Shown here: positions 16,149-25,403 of the stretch, one piece after another
How positions within the stretch are numbered: position 1 is the first letter of the stretch
How the letters are laid out: each line of letters begins with the position of its first letter
From: Paeniglutamicibacter sulfureus
GTDB taxonomy: Bacteria; Actinomycetota; Actinomycetes; Actinomycetales; Micrococcaceae
Reading direction: 5' to 3'
DNA length: 64,000 nt
Assembly: GCF_030512175.1 (NCBI RefSeq)
Contig: NZ_JAULBL010000002.1
Coordinates: 618,149-682,148 of the forward strand
Program-made: the position numbers and the translations under genes
Notes under the pieces: model-generated
Told to the model about the DNA's origin: nothing
The model's database searches: none
The model's input: the letters and a program-made list of their open reading frames with translations, nothing else

Positions 16149-16910
16149 TCAACCAATCCTGATGGCCCGAACACCCAGCGCATGGTTCCTGCCCGCCGCC
16201 TTGCCGGTCCGGTCCAGGATCGAGGTGATGAGTTCTAGGGGTGGCGGGTGATCCGGCAGCGCGGCAAGGTAGGCTTCATGTGCGCCGAGCGAGGCGACCG
16301 CGAGGTCCACCGAGTGCTTGCTGACGGGTATGGCGTGGGTGTTTCGGGACTCGGTGACCAACAGCCAGGAGACTGACCACGCTTCGTCCACCGCTTCGCC
16401 TCCGGTGGTGCGAAAGAGCCATGGGTTGTCAGCGTCCCGGATTGCGTCCACGACCGCAAGCCCTGCAGCCCTGTGGTCCGCGTGGTTGAGTCCCCATGGG
16501 GTCTCCAGGTCCCACGTCATGGTCATGACCGCATCGGGTTTGAAGCGGCGGATGTGCATGGCAATTCGTTGCCTCAGGGCAAGCCCCGGTTCCAGCAGCC
16601 CATCGGGAAAATCCAGGATGGCCAAGTCGGTAACCCCAACGATTTCGCAAGCTCGCCTTTGTTCTTCGGCGCGAAGGGGACCTGCGGCGGCCGGTGGCAG
16701 GTTCCGTATGCCTGATTCGCCCGATGTCAGCAAGAGATAGCCCACCTCGACTCCCTTGGAAGTCCACTCGGCCACGACGGCCGAAGCGCCGTATTCCATG
16801 TCGTCGGGGTGCGCCACCACGCATAGCACGCGTTGCATGGCTGAATCGTCCAAAATCGGAAGCGGTTTTGTTGGACCGAAATCTTTTGCAACCGCGGAAT
16901 CGTTGCCCAT
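16149..16910 (-). CDS. PIG-L family deacetylase
   Basis: This 253-residue protein has the PIG-L/LmbE fold signatures: VVAHPDDMEYGASAVVAEW with the zinc-binding AHPDD, LLTSGESGI, and the second zinc site NHADHRAAGLAVVDA. The family removes N-acetyl groups from sugars and related compounds; in actinobacteria members act in mycothiol synthesis and antibiotic modification, so the substrate is open. The start at 16910 has no clear ribosome site; an internal ATG at 16838 (MQRVLCVVAHPDD) would give a shorter protein that keeps the whole domain. Confidence 0.82.
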   Translation of the reverse strand: MGNDSAVAKDFGPTKPLPILDDSAMQRVLCVVAHPDDMEYGASAVVAEWTSKGVEVGYLLLTSGESGIRNLPPAAAGPLRAEEQRRACEIVGVTDLAILDFPDGLLEPGLALRQRIAMHIRRFKPDAVMTMTWDLETPWGLNHADHRAAGLAVVDAIRDADNPWLFRTTGGEAVDEAWSVSWLLVTESRNTHAIPVSKHSVDLAVASLGAHEAYLAALPDHPPPLELITSILDRTGKAAGRNHALGVRAIRIG

Positions 16911-17070
16911 TTATTCAGTGTAGGGCTTCATGCATTGCCTCTGGCGCGGTGGTTTCGGGCTGATCCACCTCTGTTTCCCCGGGCCAGGGACGCTTTCCCG
17001 GCAGCCCCCAATTTCTCACGAGCCTTGAACCATGCCGCTGTAGCGGCCATGGCTACTTCAGCTGCAGGGA

Positions 17071-17820
17071 TCAGGTGTCGGTCGCGGGAACCAGTGCGCG
17101 TCCGATGCCGCGCACCGCGGTCTGAAGGGCCATCACCGCAGCGGGCAAAAGATCCGAGCCGCGCGGAAGCACCACCGCCAGGACCGCCAGCGCATGGCCG
17201 CGGCCATCGAGGATCGGTGCGGCGGCGCCGGTGGATTCCGGGTCGATGAGCCCGTCGAAGGTCGCGTACCCGCTGCGCCGGATCTCGGCCAGCTCGTGGC
17301 GCAGCTTCGGGTGGCGGGCCAGCATGGCCTCGCCGTGGCGTGCGAGGTACCCCTCCAGCACGCTGGCGGGGGAGTAGGCCAGCAGGGCCATGCCCATGGA
17401 GGTCAGGTGGACCGGCATGCGGCCAGCCACGTTGGCCTGGTTGACCACCGATCCGGGGCGCGAGAGCCGCTCGATGACCAGCACGTCGTCCTCGTGCAGC
17501 ACCGCCAGCTGGGTGTTCTGGCCCACCAGCTGGTTGATGTCCTCCATGAAGGGCAGGGCCGCCTGGCGCAGGCTCAGCGTCGAGGCGCTGCGGTTGGCCA
17601 GTTCCCACAGCCGCAGCCCGAGGCGCACTTGGCCGTCGGTGTCGCGGGCCAACAGGCCGTGGGCAACCAGGTTCTCCAGCAGCCGGTAGGTGGTCGCCCG
17701 GGGCACATCGGCGCGGCGGGCGAGCGCGTTGACCGTCAACGTGGGATTTTGCGCGTCAAAGGCATCGAGGATCCGCACGAGGCGGTCCAGCATCGAGTCG
17801 CCGCTGCGCGAATTGGCCAT
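17071..17820 (-). CDS. IclR-family transcription regulator (with BCCT transporter)
   Basis: The 249-residue protein has an N-terminal winged helix (TVNALARRADVPRATTYRLLENLVAHGLL) and a GAF-like IclR effector domain ending near PRGSDLLPAAV. It diverges from the BCCT transporter at 18072 and is the likely regulator of that gene. A small palindrome begins 7 bases upstream of its start. Confidence 0.9.
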   Translation of the reverse strand: MANSRSGDSMLDRLVRILDAFDAQNPTLTVNALARRADVPRATTYRLLENLVAHGLLARDTDGQVRLGLRLWELANRSASTLSLRQAALPFMEDINQLVGQNTQLAVLHEDDVLVIERLSRPGSVVNQANVAGRMPVHLTSMGMALLAYSPASVLEGYLARHGEAMLARHPKLRHELAEIRRSGYATFDGLIDPESTGAAAPILDGRGHALAVLAVVLPRGSDLLPAAVMALQTAVRGIGRALVPATDT

Positions 17821-17826
17821 GAAACC

Positions 17827-17839
17827 ACTGTAGAACAGT
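17827..17839. promoter_or_regulatory. Possible IclR operator
   Basis: ACTGT-AGA-ACAGT is an inverted repeat with perfect 5-bp arms. It lies directly upstream of the iclR start (17820) in the 251-base divergent gap before the BCCT gene. Autoregulation is inferred. Confidence 0.4.
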
Positions 17840-18071
17840 TGGAATCCGGTATTGGCCGCGAGGGACAGCGGACCCGCGGCAGCGCCGCGTGGAGATTAAA
17901 GTAACCGCGGCCAATCTTCCGGATTTCGGCGGACGAAGCCTACGATGAGCACAGCAGGCAACCAGGTGCAATAGGTTCATCCGACCCCGCTTTTTGCTGT
18001 TTGACAAGCGGTTCCCCGTCCCGTGGACCCACATGTGGCAACACCTGGTCCACAGACCAAAGGAGAAGCAC

Positions 18072-20327
18072 GTGGCCGAGCCAGAAGACGCCGGGAAGAA
18101 GCTGAACGAACGTCCCGAATCCATGCCCGAGCGCAGCCGCTTCGGCGTCAGTGAACGGCGCAAGGACCCCGTCGCCGAGGAATTCCGTGCCCCGATCACC
18201 AGCACCGAACTGAGCAAGGGGCCCGGCGAACTCGTCGAGCATGCTGGCCCCACGGTCAACTGGCGCGTCTTCCTGATCTCCGCGGCCATCATCCTCGCCT
18301 TTTCCATCTGGGCCATCATCGTGCCGGACAACGCTGCGGCCTCGATGCGGGCGGCTGTCTCCTGGATCTCGATCAATCTCGGCTGGTTCTACGTCGTGAC
18401 GGTCACCCTGGTCGTCCTTTTTGTCCTCTGGGTTGCCTTCTCCAAGGAGGGCAGCGTCAGGCTGGGACCCGACCACTCGCGACCGCAGTACAACCTCTTC
18501 ACCTGGGTTGCGATGCTCTTTGCCGCCGGCGTGGGCATCGACATGCTCTTCTACTCGGTGACCGGACCCATCACCCAATTCATCGCCCCGCCCTCCGTCG
18601 ACGCCGAGTCGGCCGCCGCAGCCCAGGACGCGGTCGTGTGGACGATGTTCCACTACGGCATCGCCGGCTGGTCCATGTATGCGCTGCTGGGCATGGCCAT
18701 GGGCTACTTCGCCTACCGCTGGGGCATGCCGCTGTCCATCCGAGCGGCTCTCTACCCGCTGCTGGGCAAGCGCGTGCGGGGGGTGACGGGCGATGTCATC
18801 GACATCTTCGCCCTGGTCGGCACCGTGTTCGGTGTGGCCACCTCGATGGGCATCGGCGTGGTGCTGCTCAACGTCGGGTTCTCCTGGCTCTTTGGCCTGC
18901 CCGAGGGCCTGGCCCTGCAGATCGCCCTGGTGCTGGTGGCGGTCATCATGACCATTGCCGCCTGCACTTCCGGGGTCGACAAGGGAATCCGGCTGGTCTC
19001 CGAGCTGAACCTCTGGTCGGCTGCGGCCATGATGCTCTACATCCTGATCACCGGCAAGACCTCCTTCCTGCTCACCGCCCTGGTGGAGAACATCGGGCGC
19101 TTCATCTTCACGCTGCCCGAACGCACCCTGCAGACCTTCGCCTACGAGGACGGCGGGGCCGAATGGATGGGCAGCTGGACCCTCTTCTTCTGGGCGTTCT
19201 GGCTGGCCTGGGGCCCATTCGTCGGCCTCTTCCTGGCCCGAATCTCCCGTGGCCGCACGCTGCGCGAATTTGTCATCGCCGCGATCACCGCCCCGGTGCT
19301 CTGCGACTTCTTCATCGTCTCGATCTTCGGCAACAGCGCCATGAGCGAGGTGCTCGGCGGCAACACGGAGTTCGCGAAGCTGGCCATCGAGAGCCCGGAA
19401 CACGGCTGGTACGCGTTGCTGGAGATGTTCCCCGGCGCCCCGTTCCTCATCGGCTTGGCCACGCTCTCGGGCCTGCTCTTCTACCTGACCAGCGCCAACT
19501 CCGGCGCGATGATCATGTCCAACTTCTCCTCATCCATCCCCGACCCCTCGCAGGACGGGGCCAAGTGGCTGCGCATCTTCTGGGCGCTGGTCACTGCGGT
19601 GCTGACCGTGGCGATGTTGATAGCAGGCGGTGTGACGACCATGGAGCACGCGACGCTGATCTTCGCGCTGCCGGTCACGATCATTGCCTACCTGGTCATG
19701 GCCTCCTTCTCCAAGGTCCTGCGGATGGAACACGCCGAGCGCGAGGGCCACGTCATGCGCCGCCGCTCGGTCGCCGCGCACGGCGGGGCCGCCCCGGAGA
19801 AGACCTGGCGCCAGCGGATGGCGCAGCTGCGCGCCTACCCGTCCAACAAGGCCGTCGCGCAATTCGTGGAGCGGACCATCCACCCGGCCCTGGAAGAGGT
19901 GGCGGGCGAGTTCAACAAGCTGGGCTACCAGGCGGAGCTGACCTCCACGCCGAACGCCAAGACGCACATCGACGAGCACACGCTGCTGGTCCACATGCAC
20001 GACCACCGCAACTTCCACTACCAGGTGGCGGCGGTGGAGGCGCCGGTGCCCGCGTTCGGCGCGCGCACCGTGTCACGCGAGGTCGATGTGTACTTCCGCC
20101 TCGAGGTCTTCACCCAGACGGGAACCGAGGGGTACGACCTGATGGGCCTGAGCAAGCAGCAGGTCATCAACGACGTGCTTGACCGCTACGAGGCGCACCT
20201 GTCGTTCCTGAAATACTCCTCCGAGCACGACTACGCCTCGATGCTCACGCCCCCGCGCCCGGCCACGGGCATGATCCCGCAGGTGGACGGGGACCCAGAC
20301 CATGAGGACGGCAAGAACAGTCAGTAA
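18072..20327 (+). CDS. BCCT-family transporter (BetT-like)
   Basis: This 751-residue protein belongs to the betaine/choline/carnitine transporter family, with about 12 membrane helices between residues 65 and 560. Family signatures are GMAMGYFAYRWGMPLSIRAALYPLLG and SWTLFFWAFWLAWGPFVGLFLARISRGRT cut over helix 8. A hydrophilic N-terminus (about 55 residues) and a long C-terminal cytoplasmic region of about 190 residues are present, as in BetT-type carriers that sense osmolality. The GTG at 18072 follows AAAGGAGAA; an upstream in-frame ATG at 17994 lacks a ribosome site. It imports a quaternary amine such as choline or betaine, coupled to protons or sodium. The ligand is inferred from family only. 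Confidence 0.9.
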   Translation: MAEPEDAGKKLNERPESMPERSRFGVSERRKDPVAEEFRAPITSTELSKGPGELVEHAGPTVNWRVFLISAAIILAFSIWAIIVPDNAAASMRAAVSWISINLGWFYVVTVTLVVLFVLWVAFSKEGSVRLGPDHSRPQYNLFTWVAMLFAAGVGIDMLFYSVTGPITQFIAPPSVDAESAAAAQDAVVWTMFHYGIAGWSMYALLGMAMGYFAYRWGMPLSIRAALYPLLGKRVRGVTGDVIDIFALVGTVFGVATSMGIGVVLLNVGFSWLFGLPEGLALQIALVLVAVIMTIAACTSGVDKGIRLVSELNLWSAAAMMLYILITGKTSFLLTALVENIGRFIFTLPERTLQTFAYEDGGAEWMGSWTLFFWAFWLAWGPFVGLFLARISRGRTLREFVIAAITAPVLCDFFIVSIFGNSAMSEVLGGNTEFAKLAIESPEHGWYALLEMFPGAPFLIGLATLSGLLFYLTSANSGAMIMSNFSSSIPDPSQDGAKWLRIFWALVTAVLTVAMLIAGGVTTMEHATLIFALPVTIIAYLVMASFSKVLRMEHAEREGHVMRRRSVAAHGGAAPEKTWRQRMAQLRAYPSNKAVAQFVERTIHPALEEVAGEFNKLGYQAELTSTPNAKTHIDEHTLLVHMHDHRNFHYQVAAVEAPVPAFGARTVSREVDVYFRLEVFTQTGTEGYDLMGLSKQQVINDVLDRYEAHLSFLKYSSEHDYASMLTPPRPATGMIPQVDGDPDHEDGKNSQ

Positions 20328-20395
20328 AACGTCCTCGGGAGCCTCTCTCGTGGAAGTCGCGAATCGACGGCGCACGGGAATACTTCCCAAACCCC

Positions 20396-20424
20396 TTGAT
20401 GGGAGCCGGGCCTCCTGATAAAGT
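20396..20424 (+). promoter_or_regulatory. Probable pcaF promoter
   Basis: A -35 TTGATG (20396-20401) and a -10 TAAAGT (20419-20424) are separated by 17 bases, directly upstream of, and overlapping at the -10 with, the paired pca operator. Confidence 0.5.
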
Positions 20425-20456
20425 TCATTTGGTGAACAAGCGTTCGCGATGCGAAC
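20423..20456. promoter_or_regulatory. Paired IclR-type (PcaR) operator upstream of pcaF
   Basis: Two inverted repeats of the form GTTCR-N5-YGAAC lie in tandem: GTTCA-TTTGG-TGAAC at 20423-20437 and GTTCG-CGATG-CGAAC at 20442-20456. All arms are perfect and the centres are 19 bases apart, close to two helical turns. The IclR-family PcaR encoded at 23203 is the obvious candidate ligand. Confidence 0.72.
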
Positions 20457-20486
20457 AAATCGACCAGGAAGCCAGGACCCCACATC

Positions 20487-21695
20487 ATGAAGCAGGCGTA
20501 CCTCTACGACGCGATCCGCACCCCCTTCGGCAAGATCGGCGGAAGCCTTTCCTCGCATCGCCCCGACGACCTGGCCGCGCACGTGGTCCGCGAGCTCGTC
20601 GCCCGCGCGCCGCAGCTGGATCCGGCTTCCATTGACGAATCGATCTTCGGCAACGCCAACGGCGCCGGCGAGGAAAACCGCAACGTGGCCCGCATGGCCA
20701 CCCTGCTGGCCGGCCTGCCCACCTCGCTGCCCGGCACCACCATGAACCGCCTCTGTGGCTCCTCGCTGGACGCCGCCATCGCAGCCTCCCGCCAGGTCAA
20801 CACCGACGACGCGGACCTGGTCCTGGTCGGCGGCGTCGAGTCCATGAGCCGCGCCCCGTGGGTCCTGCCCAAGACCGAGCGTCCCTTCCCGATGGCCAAC
20901 CTGGAGCTGGCCAACACCACCCTGGGATGGCGCCTGGTCAACCCGGCCATGCCCAAGGAATGGACGGTGTCCCTGGGCGAGGCCACCGAACAGCTGCGCG
21001 AAAAGTACGAGGTCACCCGCGAAGACCAGGACGAATTCGCAGCGCTCTCACACACGCTGGCAGCCGAGGCCTGGGCCAACGGCAAGTACGACAACCTTGT
21101 GGTCTCCGTGCCCCCGGCCAACAAGCGCGGCACCGAGGTGACCATGGATGAGACCATCCGCCCCGGTTCCACCGCCGAGACCCTGGCCGGGCTGCGCCCG
21201 GTCTTCCGCGACGCCGCCACCGGCACCGTCACCGCGGGCAACGCCTCGCCGATGTCCGACGGCGCCTCCGCAGCCTTCATCGGCTCCGAGCGCGGCGGCG
21301 AGCTGCTGGGAGCTGCCCCGCTGGCCCGCATTGCCGGCCGCGCCTCCTCGGCCCTTGACCCGCAGTACTTCGGCTTCGCCCCGGTTGAGGCCGCCAACAA
21401 GGCGCTGGCCAAGGCAGGGATCTCCTGGTCCGACGTCGCAGCAGTGGAACTCAACGAGGCCTTCGCCGCCCAGTCGCTGGCCTGCGTCCGCGCCTGGGAC
21501 ATCGACGCCGGAATCGTGAACGCCTGGGGCGGTGCGCTGTCCATCGGCCACCCGCTGGGAGCCTCCGGCCTGCGCATCCTGGGCACCCTGGCACGCCGGC
21601 TGCAGGAGAACAACCAGCGCTGGGGCGTTGCAGCCATCTGCATCGGCGTCGGCCAGGGCCTTGCCGTCGTGCTGGAAAACCCGAACGCCGCCTAG
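20487..21695 (+). CDS. pcaF: 3-oxoadipyl-CoA thiolase
   Basis: This 402-residue thiolase has the catalytic residues Cys90 (TTMNRLCGSSLDA), His355 (SIGHPLGASG) and Cys385 (CIGVGQG). It cleaves 3-oxoadipyl-CoA with CoA into succinyl-CoA and acetyl-CoA, the last step of the beta-ketoadipate pathway. The assignment to PcaF, rather than a general acetyl-CoA acetyltransferase, rests on the following pcaI, pcaJ and pcaR genes. The start ATG is 31 bases past the paired operator. Confidence 0.92.
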   Translation: MKQAYLYDAIRTPFGKIGGSLSSHRPDDLAAHVVRELVARAPQLDPASIDESIFGNANGAGEENRNVARMATLLAGLPTSLPGTTMNRLCGSSLDAAIAASRQVNTDDADLVLVGGVESMSRAPWVLPKTERPFPMANLELANTTLGWRLVNPAMPKEWTVSLGEATEQLREKYEVTREDQDEFAALSHTLAAEAWANGKYDNLVVSVPPANKRGTEVTMDETIRPGSTAETLAGLRPVFRDAATGTVTAGNASPMSDGASAAFIGSERGGELLGAAPLARIAGRASSALDPQYFGFAPVEAANKALAKAGISWSDVAAVELNEAFAAQSLACVRAWDIDAGIVNAWGGALSIGHPLGASGLRILGTLARRLQENNQRWGVAAICIGVGQGLAVVLENPNAA

Positions 21696-21759
21696 GCACC
21701 CTCGGGGGAGTTGAACCCCCCCCATCCCCTGACCGAACAGATTTAGGAGAGAACAACTT

Positions 21760-22431
21760 ATGGCACCACGTATTGCCACCTCGGCGGCCGAAGCCGTCGC
21801 CGATATCAAGGACGGAGCCACAGTGCTCATCGGAGGCTTCGGCAACGCCGGCCAGCCGATGGAACTGATCGACGCACTCATGGAGTGCGGCGCCAAGGAA
21901 CTGACCGTCGTGAACAACAACGCCGGGCAGGCCGACGCCGGCCTGGCCCTGCTCATCAAGGAACGCCGCGTCAAGAAGGTCATCTGCTCCTTCCCGCGCC
22001 AGTCCGACTCCTGGCACTTCGACGAGGCCTACCGCGCCGGCGAGCTCGAACTCGAGCTGGTCCCGCAGGGCAACCTGGCCGAACGCATCCGCGCCGCCGG
22101 CGCCGGCATCGGCGGCTTCTTCACCCCCACCGGCTATGGCACCATGCTTGCCGAGGGCAAGGAAACCCGCATGATCGATGGCAAGGGCTACGTGCTCGAG
22201 ACCCCGATCAGTGCCGACTTTGCCCTCATCAAGGCACTGCGCGCCGATGAGCTGGGCAACCTGGTCTACCGCAAGACCGCCCGCAACTTCGGGCCCATCA
22301 TGGCCACCGCCGCGAAGCAGGCCATCGTGCAGGTTTCCGAGATCGTCCCCGCCGGGCAGATCGACCCGGAAACCGTGATCACCCCCGGCATCTTCGTCGA
22401 TACCCTCGTCACCATCGGAGGCACCAAGTAA
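21760..22431 (+). CDS. pcaI: 3-oxoadipate CoA-transferase, alpha subunit
   Basis: The 223-residue protein is the A subunit of a class I CoA-transferase, with the CoA-binding start DGATVLIGGFGNAGQPMELID and GAGIGGFFTPTGYGTMLAEGKE. Together with PcaJ it transfers CoA from succinyl-CoA to 3-oxoadipate in the cytosol. TTAGGAGAGAAC precedes the ATG. Its stop codon overlaps the pcaJ start by one base (TAATG), which signals translational coupling. Confidence 0.93.
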   Translation: MAPRIATSAAEAVADIKDGATVLIGGFGNAGQPMELIDALMECGAKELTVVNNNAGQADAGLALLIKERRVKKVICSFPRQSDSWHFDEAYRAGELELELVPQGNLAERIRAAGAGIGGFFTPTGYGTMLAEGKETRMIDGKGYVLETPISADFALIKALRADELGNLVYRKTARNFGPIMATAAKQAIVQVSEIVPAGQIDPETVITPGIFVDTLVTIGGTK

Positions 22432-23087
22432 TGAGCCAGTACAACTCCACCGAGGCCGCGCTGACCCGCGACGAAATGGCCAAGCTGGTCGCCGCCGACA
22501 TCCCGGCCGGCGCGTTCGTGAACCTGGGCATCGGCCAACCGACCAACGTGTCCAACTTCCTCACCACCGAGCAGGGCGTCACCCTGCACACCGAGAACGG
22601 CATGCTGGGCATGGGCCCGGTCGCCACCGGCGAGGACGTCGACGAGGACCTGATCAACGCCGGCAAGATCCCGGTGACCGAGCTGGCCGGGGCCAGCTAC
22701 TTCCACCACGCCGACTCCTTCGCGATGATGCGCGGCGGGCACCTGGACGTCTGCGTCCTTGGGGCCTTCCAGGTCTCGGCCGAGGGCGACCTGGCGAACT
22801 GGCACACCGGCGCCCCGGGCGCGATCCCGGCAGTCGGCGGGGCCATGGACCTGGCCATCGGCGCCAAGCAGACCTGGGTCATGATGGGCCTGTTCACCAA
22901 GACCGGTGAGTCCAAGCTGGTCGAGGCACTTTCCTACCCGGTCACCGGGCTGGGTTGCGTTTCGCGCATCTACACCGAGTCCGCGATCTTCGTCATCGAC
23001 GAATCCGGGGTCACCGTTCGTTCGACGCACGGCATCACCTTCGAGGAACTCGACGCCAAGATCCCGGTGGACCTGATCAAGGCATAG
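22431..23087 (+). CDS. pcaJ: 3-oxoadipate CoA-transferase, beta subunit
   Basis: This 218-residue B subunit carries the catalytic glutamate Glu55 in HTENGMLGMGP, which forms the glutamyl-CoA thioester. GIGQPTNVSNFL and GGHLDVCVLGAFQVSAEGDLANW are typical of the family. It completes the PcaIJ heterodimer and is followed by a strong terminator, so pcaFIJ form one transcription unit. Confidence 0.93.
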   Translation: MSQYNSTEAALTRDEMAKLVAADIPAGAFVNLGIGQPTNVSNFLTTEQGVTLHTENGMLGMGPVATGEDVDEDLINAGKIPVTELAGASYFHHADSFAMMRGGHLDVCVLGAFQVSAEGDLANWHTGAPGAIPAVGGAMDLAIGAKQTWVMMGLFTKTGESKLVEALSYPVTGLGCVSRIYTESAIFVIDESGVTVRSTHGITFEELDAKIPVDLIKA

Positions 23088-23100
23088 CCCTGCAAGTCTG

Positions 23101-23140
23101 AAAGAATGGGGGCCGCCGAAAGAACGCCCCCATTCTTTTT
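23101..23140 (+). terminator. Terminator after pcaJ
   Basis: A 13-bp perfect stem (23101-23113 with 23126-23138) with a 12-base loop ends in a T run (23136-23140). It separates pcaFIJ from the pcaR gene that follows. Confidence 0.88.
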
Positions 23141-23202
23141 GCCTTCCCCCGTCCATGCATTTTGGGCGGCAACCACCGATGAACACACAGGAGCCATTCG
23201 CC

Positions 23203-24000
23203 ATGAGCCAGGATGCAGGAACCGCCGCAGCTGGCGGCTCCACCTCGGTCCAGTCCCTGGCCCGAGGCCTGGATGTCATCTGCGCCTTCGACGCCGAGCA
23301 CCCCTCGATGACCCTGAGCGAGGTCGCCAAGCGCACCAACCTCTCCCGTGCCACGGCCCGCCGCTTCCTGCTGACCCTGCAAGAGCTTGGCTACATGCGC
23401 GGGGACGGGAAGTTCTTCGAACTCACCTCCAAGGTCCTGCAGTTGGGATACTCCTACCTCTCCAGCGCCACGCTGCCGCAGCTGATGGAACCGGTGCTCG
23501 AGGAACTCTCCTCGCAGGTCCACGAGTCGGCCTCCGCCTCGGTGCTCGAGGGCAGCGAGATCCTCTATATCGCCCGGGTGCACACCCGCTCGATCATGCG
23601 CGTGGGCATCAGCGTCGGGACGCGTTTCCCCGCGGCCAACACTTCAATGGGCCGGGTGCTGCTGGCCTACCAAGCGCCCGGGGTACTGGAGCAACTGCTG
23701 GCCGCGGGGGTGAGCGCGCCGACCGGACACGGGATCGGCAGCGTTGCGGAACTGCGCGAGGAACTCGAGCGCGTGCGCACCCAGGGCTACGCGATCGTCG
23801 ACCAGGAACTCGAGGTGGGCCTGCGTTCGGTCGCGGTCCCGGTGTTTGCGGCCGACGGGGCCGTGGTCGCCGCGATGAACGTGTCCATGGGCGTGGGGCC
23901 GCAATCGCCTGTCAGTGCGCAGGACGCCGCGGCGCGCGTGCTGCCCGCGTTGCAGCGGGCCACGCACCAGGTCCAGGACGCGCTGGCCGCCAGCCGCTAG
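23203..24000 (+). CDS. pcaR: IclR-family regulator of the pca genes
   Basis: This 265-residue protein has the IclR winged helix (TLSEVAKRTNLSRATARRFLLTLQELGYM) and effector domain (ILYIARVHTRSIMRVGISVGTRFPA). It matches the PcaR/PcaU/PobR-type branch that controls protocatechuate and 4-hydroxybenzoate genes. I chose the ATG at 23203 because AGGAG precedes it; in-frame ATGs at 23155 and 23179 have weaker signals, and the first lies right behind the terminator. Its stop codon shares CTAG with the stop of the convergent oxidase gene. Confidence 0.88.
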   Translation: MSQDAGTAAAGGSTSVQSLARGLDVICAFDAEHPSMTLSEVAKRTNLSRATARRFLLTLQELGYMRGDGKFFELTSKVLQLGYSYLSSATLPQLMEPVLEELSSQVHESASASVLEGSEILYIARVHTRSIMRVGISVGTRFPAANTSMGRVLLAYQAPGVLEQLLAAGVSAPTGHGIGSVAELREELERVRTQGYAIVDQELEVGLRSVAVPVFAADGAVVAAMNVSMGVGPQSPVSAQDAAARVLPALQRATHQVQDALAASR

Positions 24001-25175
24001 GCGGAATCGGCGGATGGAGCGACCCCGGTGGCCCGCGCCGGCACGGCAAGGGTGCGACGCGCGGCAAACTTCGCCGGTGCCGGACCGCTGCCGTCGGCCA
24101 GGTCCGCCAGGATCCTCCCGATGACCGGCGTGAACTTGAATCCGTGGCCGGAAAACCCGGCACCGATCACCAGTGGCCCGATGCGGTCCAGGACAAAATC
24201 CTCGTCCGGCGTGGTGGTGTAGGTGCAGCTGACCTCCGTGAAGGAATCGGCATCGACGCCCGGGAGCCACTGCCGGGCGTAGTCCTGCAAGGCACGCAGC
24301 TGGAGCGGCTCGGCGGCGAAACTTCGCCGGTCGGGATGGGTCAACGCCCCGGTTCCGTGCCAGCCCGCCTTGATCCCCTCGCCGGGTGTCAGCATGCCGT
24401 AAACCGGGGAGTAGGCATTTTCAAAGCCGGGGGAACCCGGAACCAAGGTATGGTTGAAGCCGGGCCACACATCCTCCTGCCGTCGCCGGGCAAAGTGCAC
24501 CGGCTGTTCCTGCGTGACGCGCAGGGCCGGCAGGCGCACCGATCCGGGGAGCAGCTCGCCGGTCCAGGCGCCCGCGGTGACAACGACGCTGCGGGCCTCC
24601 ACGGTTTCACTGCCTTCCGCGGTTTCCAAGGCCAGGTGGACCTCCCTGTCCCCGGCGATTTTCATCCCGGTGACCCGCACCCCGTGGCGGATGAGGGCGC
24701 CGTGCCGCTGCGCCACCTGCTGGAAGGACGGCAGGGCCAGGTCGGGGTTGAGCTGCCCGCCGTCGGGCATGTGCAGCGCGGGGCCCGTGAAGCGAAGGCC
24801 GCTCCAGCGCTCACCTGCCTCCGCGGCCGACAGTTCCTCCGCCGCGATGCCGGCAGCCGTCAGGGACGCCAGCACCCGTGCCTGTTCCCGCGGGGCGCCG
24901 TGGTTGACGATTCCCGCGCGCGTCACCTGGGTCTGGCCGCTTTGCTCGCCGAGCAGGTCCCAGAGTCCGAGTGCCTCGGCGAGCATGGACACGTAGACCG
25001 GATCCGCATAGCCAAGGTTGAGGTTCCGGGTACTGCCGTGGGATGCGCCCAGGGTGTGCCCGGGAGCGAACTGCTCCAGCAGCGTGACCTCGCGGCCGCG
25101 TGTGGCCAGCGCCCAGGCGGTGGCCGAGCCCATGGCCCCGCCGCCAACCACTACGGTATCCAAGCGGGTAACCAT
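23997..25175 (-). CDS. soxA: Monomeric sarcosine oxidase-type flavoenzyme
   Basis: The 392-residue FAD oxidase begins with a Rossmann motif (VVVGGGAMGSATAWALATRG) and HGSTRNLNLGY. Near the end, SCTYTTTPDEDFVLDRIG places Cys317 where monomeric sarcosine oxidases hold their covalent FAD (Cys315 in the Bacillus enzyme). The family oxidises sarcosine or other N-methyl amino acids to the demethylated amino acid, formaldehyde and hydrogen peroxide. The length is usual. GGAAGGAAC precedes the ATG at 25175, which I prefer to the in-frame start at 25271. It diverges from an MHS transporter. N-methyltryptophan or pipecolate oxidase remains possible. Confidence 0.85.
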   Translation of the reverse strand: MVTRLDTVVVGGGAMGSATAWALATRGREVTLLEQFAPGHTLGASHGSTRNLNLGYADPVYVSMLAEALGLWDLLGEQSGQTQVTRAGIVNHGAPREQARVLASLTAAGIAAEELSAAEAGERWSGLRFTGPALHMPDGGQLNPDLALPSFQQVAQRHGALIRHGVRVTGMKIAGDREVHLALETAEGSETVEARSVVVTAGAWTGELLPGSVRLPALRVTQEQPVHFARRRQEDVWPGFNHTLVPGSPGFENAYSPVYGMLTPGEGIKAGWHGTGALTHPDRRSFAAEPLQLRALQDYARQWLPGVDADSFTEVSCTYTTTPDEDFVLDRIGPLVIGAGFSGHGFKFTPVIGRILADLADGSGPAPAKFAARRTLAVPARATGVAPSADSA

Positions 25176-25403
25176 GTCGCGTGTTCCTTCCGTCGAACCA
25201 CCAACCAGTCTATGCATCAGCCCACCTGTCCGCCGCCGAGGCGCATGCCCGTGCATTGCCGCACGGCACATGTGCCCAAACGGGCCACCTCATCCCGGGT
25301 GCAAACGCTTCCAACTTCACTGTGACCTGGGCCATACTCGGAGGCGTGATCGGCAAGCGGCAATTGCCCCAGGTGCCGTCCGTGGAACCTTCGGAGGTTG
25401 GAA

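Noticed and set aside
16928-17050. A 40-codon basic small frame on the minus strand (MAATAAWFKAREKLG)
   Set aside because: The ribosome site is poor, and third-codon GC is clearly lower than in neighbouring genes. It could be a gene remnant, but I cannot support it.
25176-25403. Possible glycine-type riboswitch before soxA or the MHS gene
   Set aside because: I could not find the conserved cores or a terminator/antiterminator fold in either direction.
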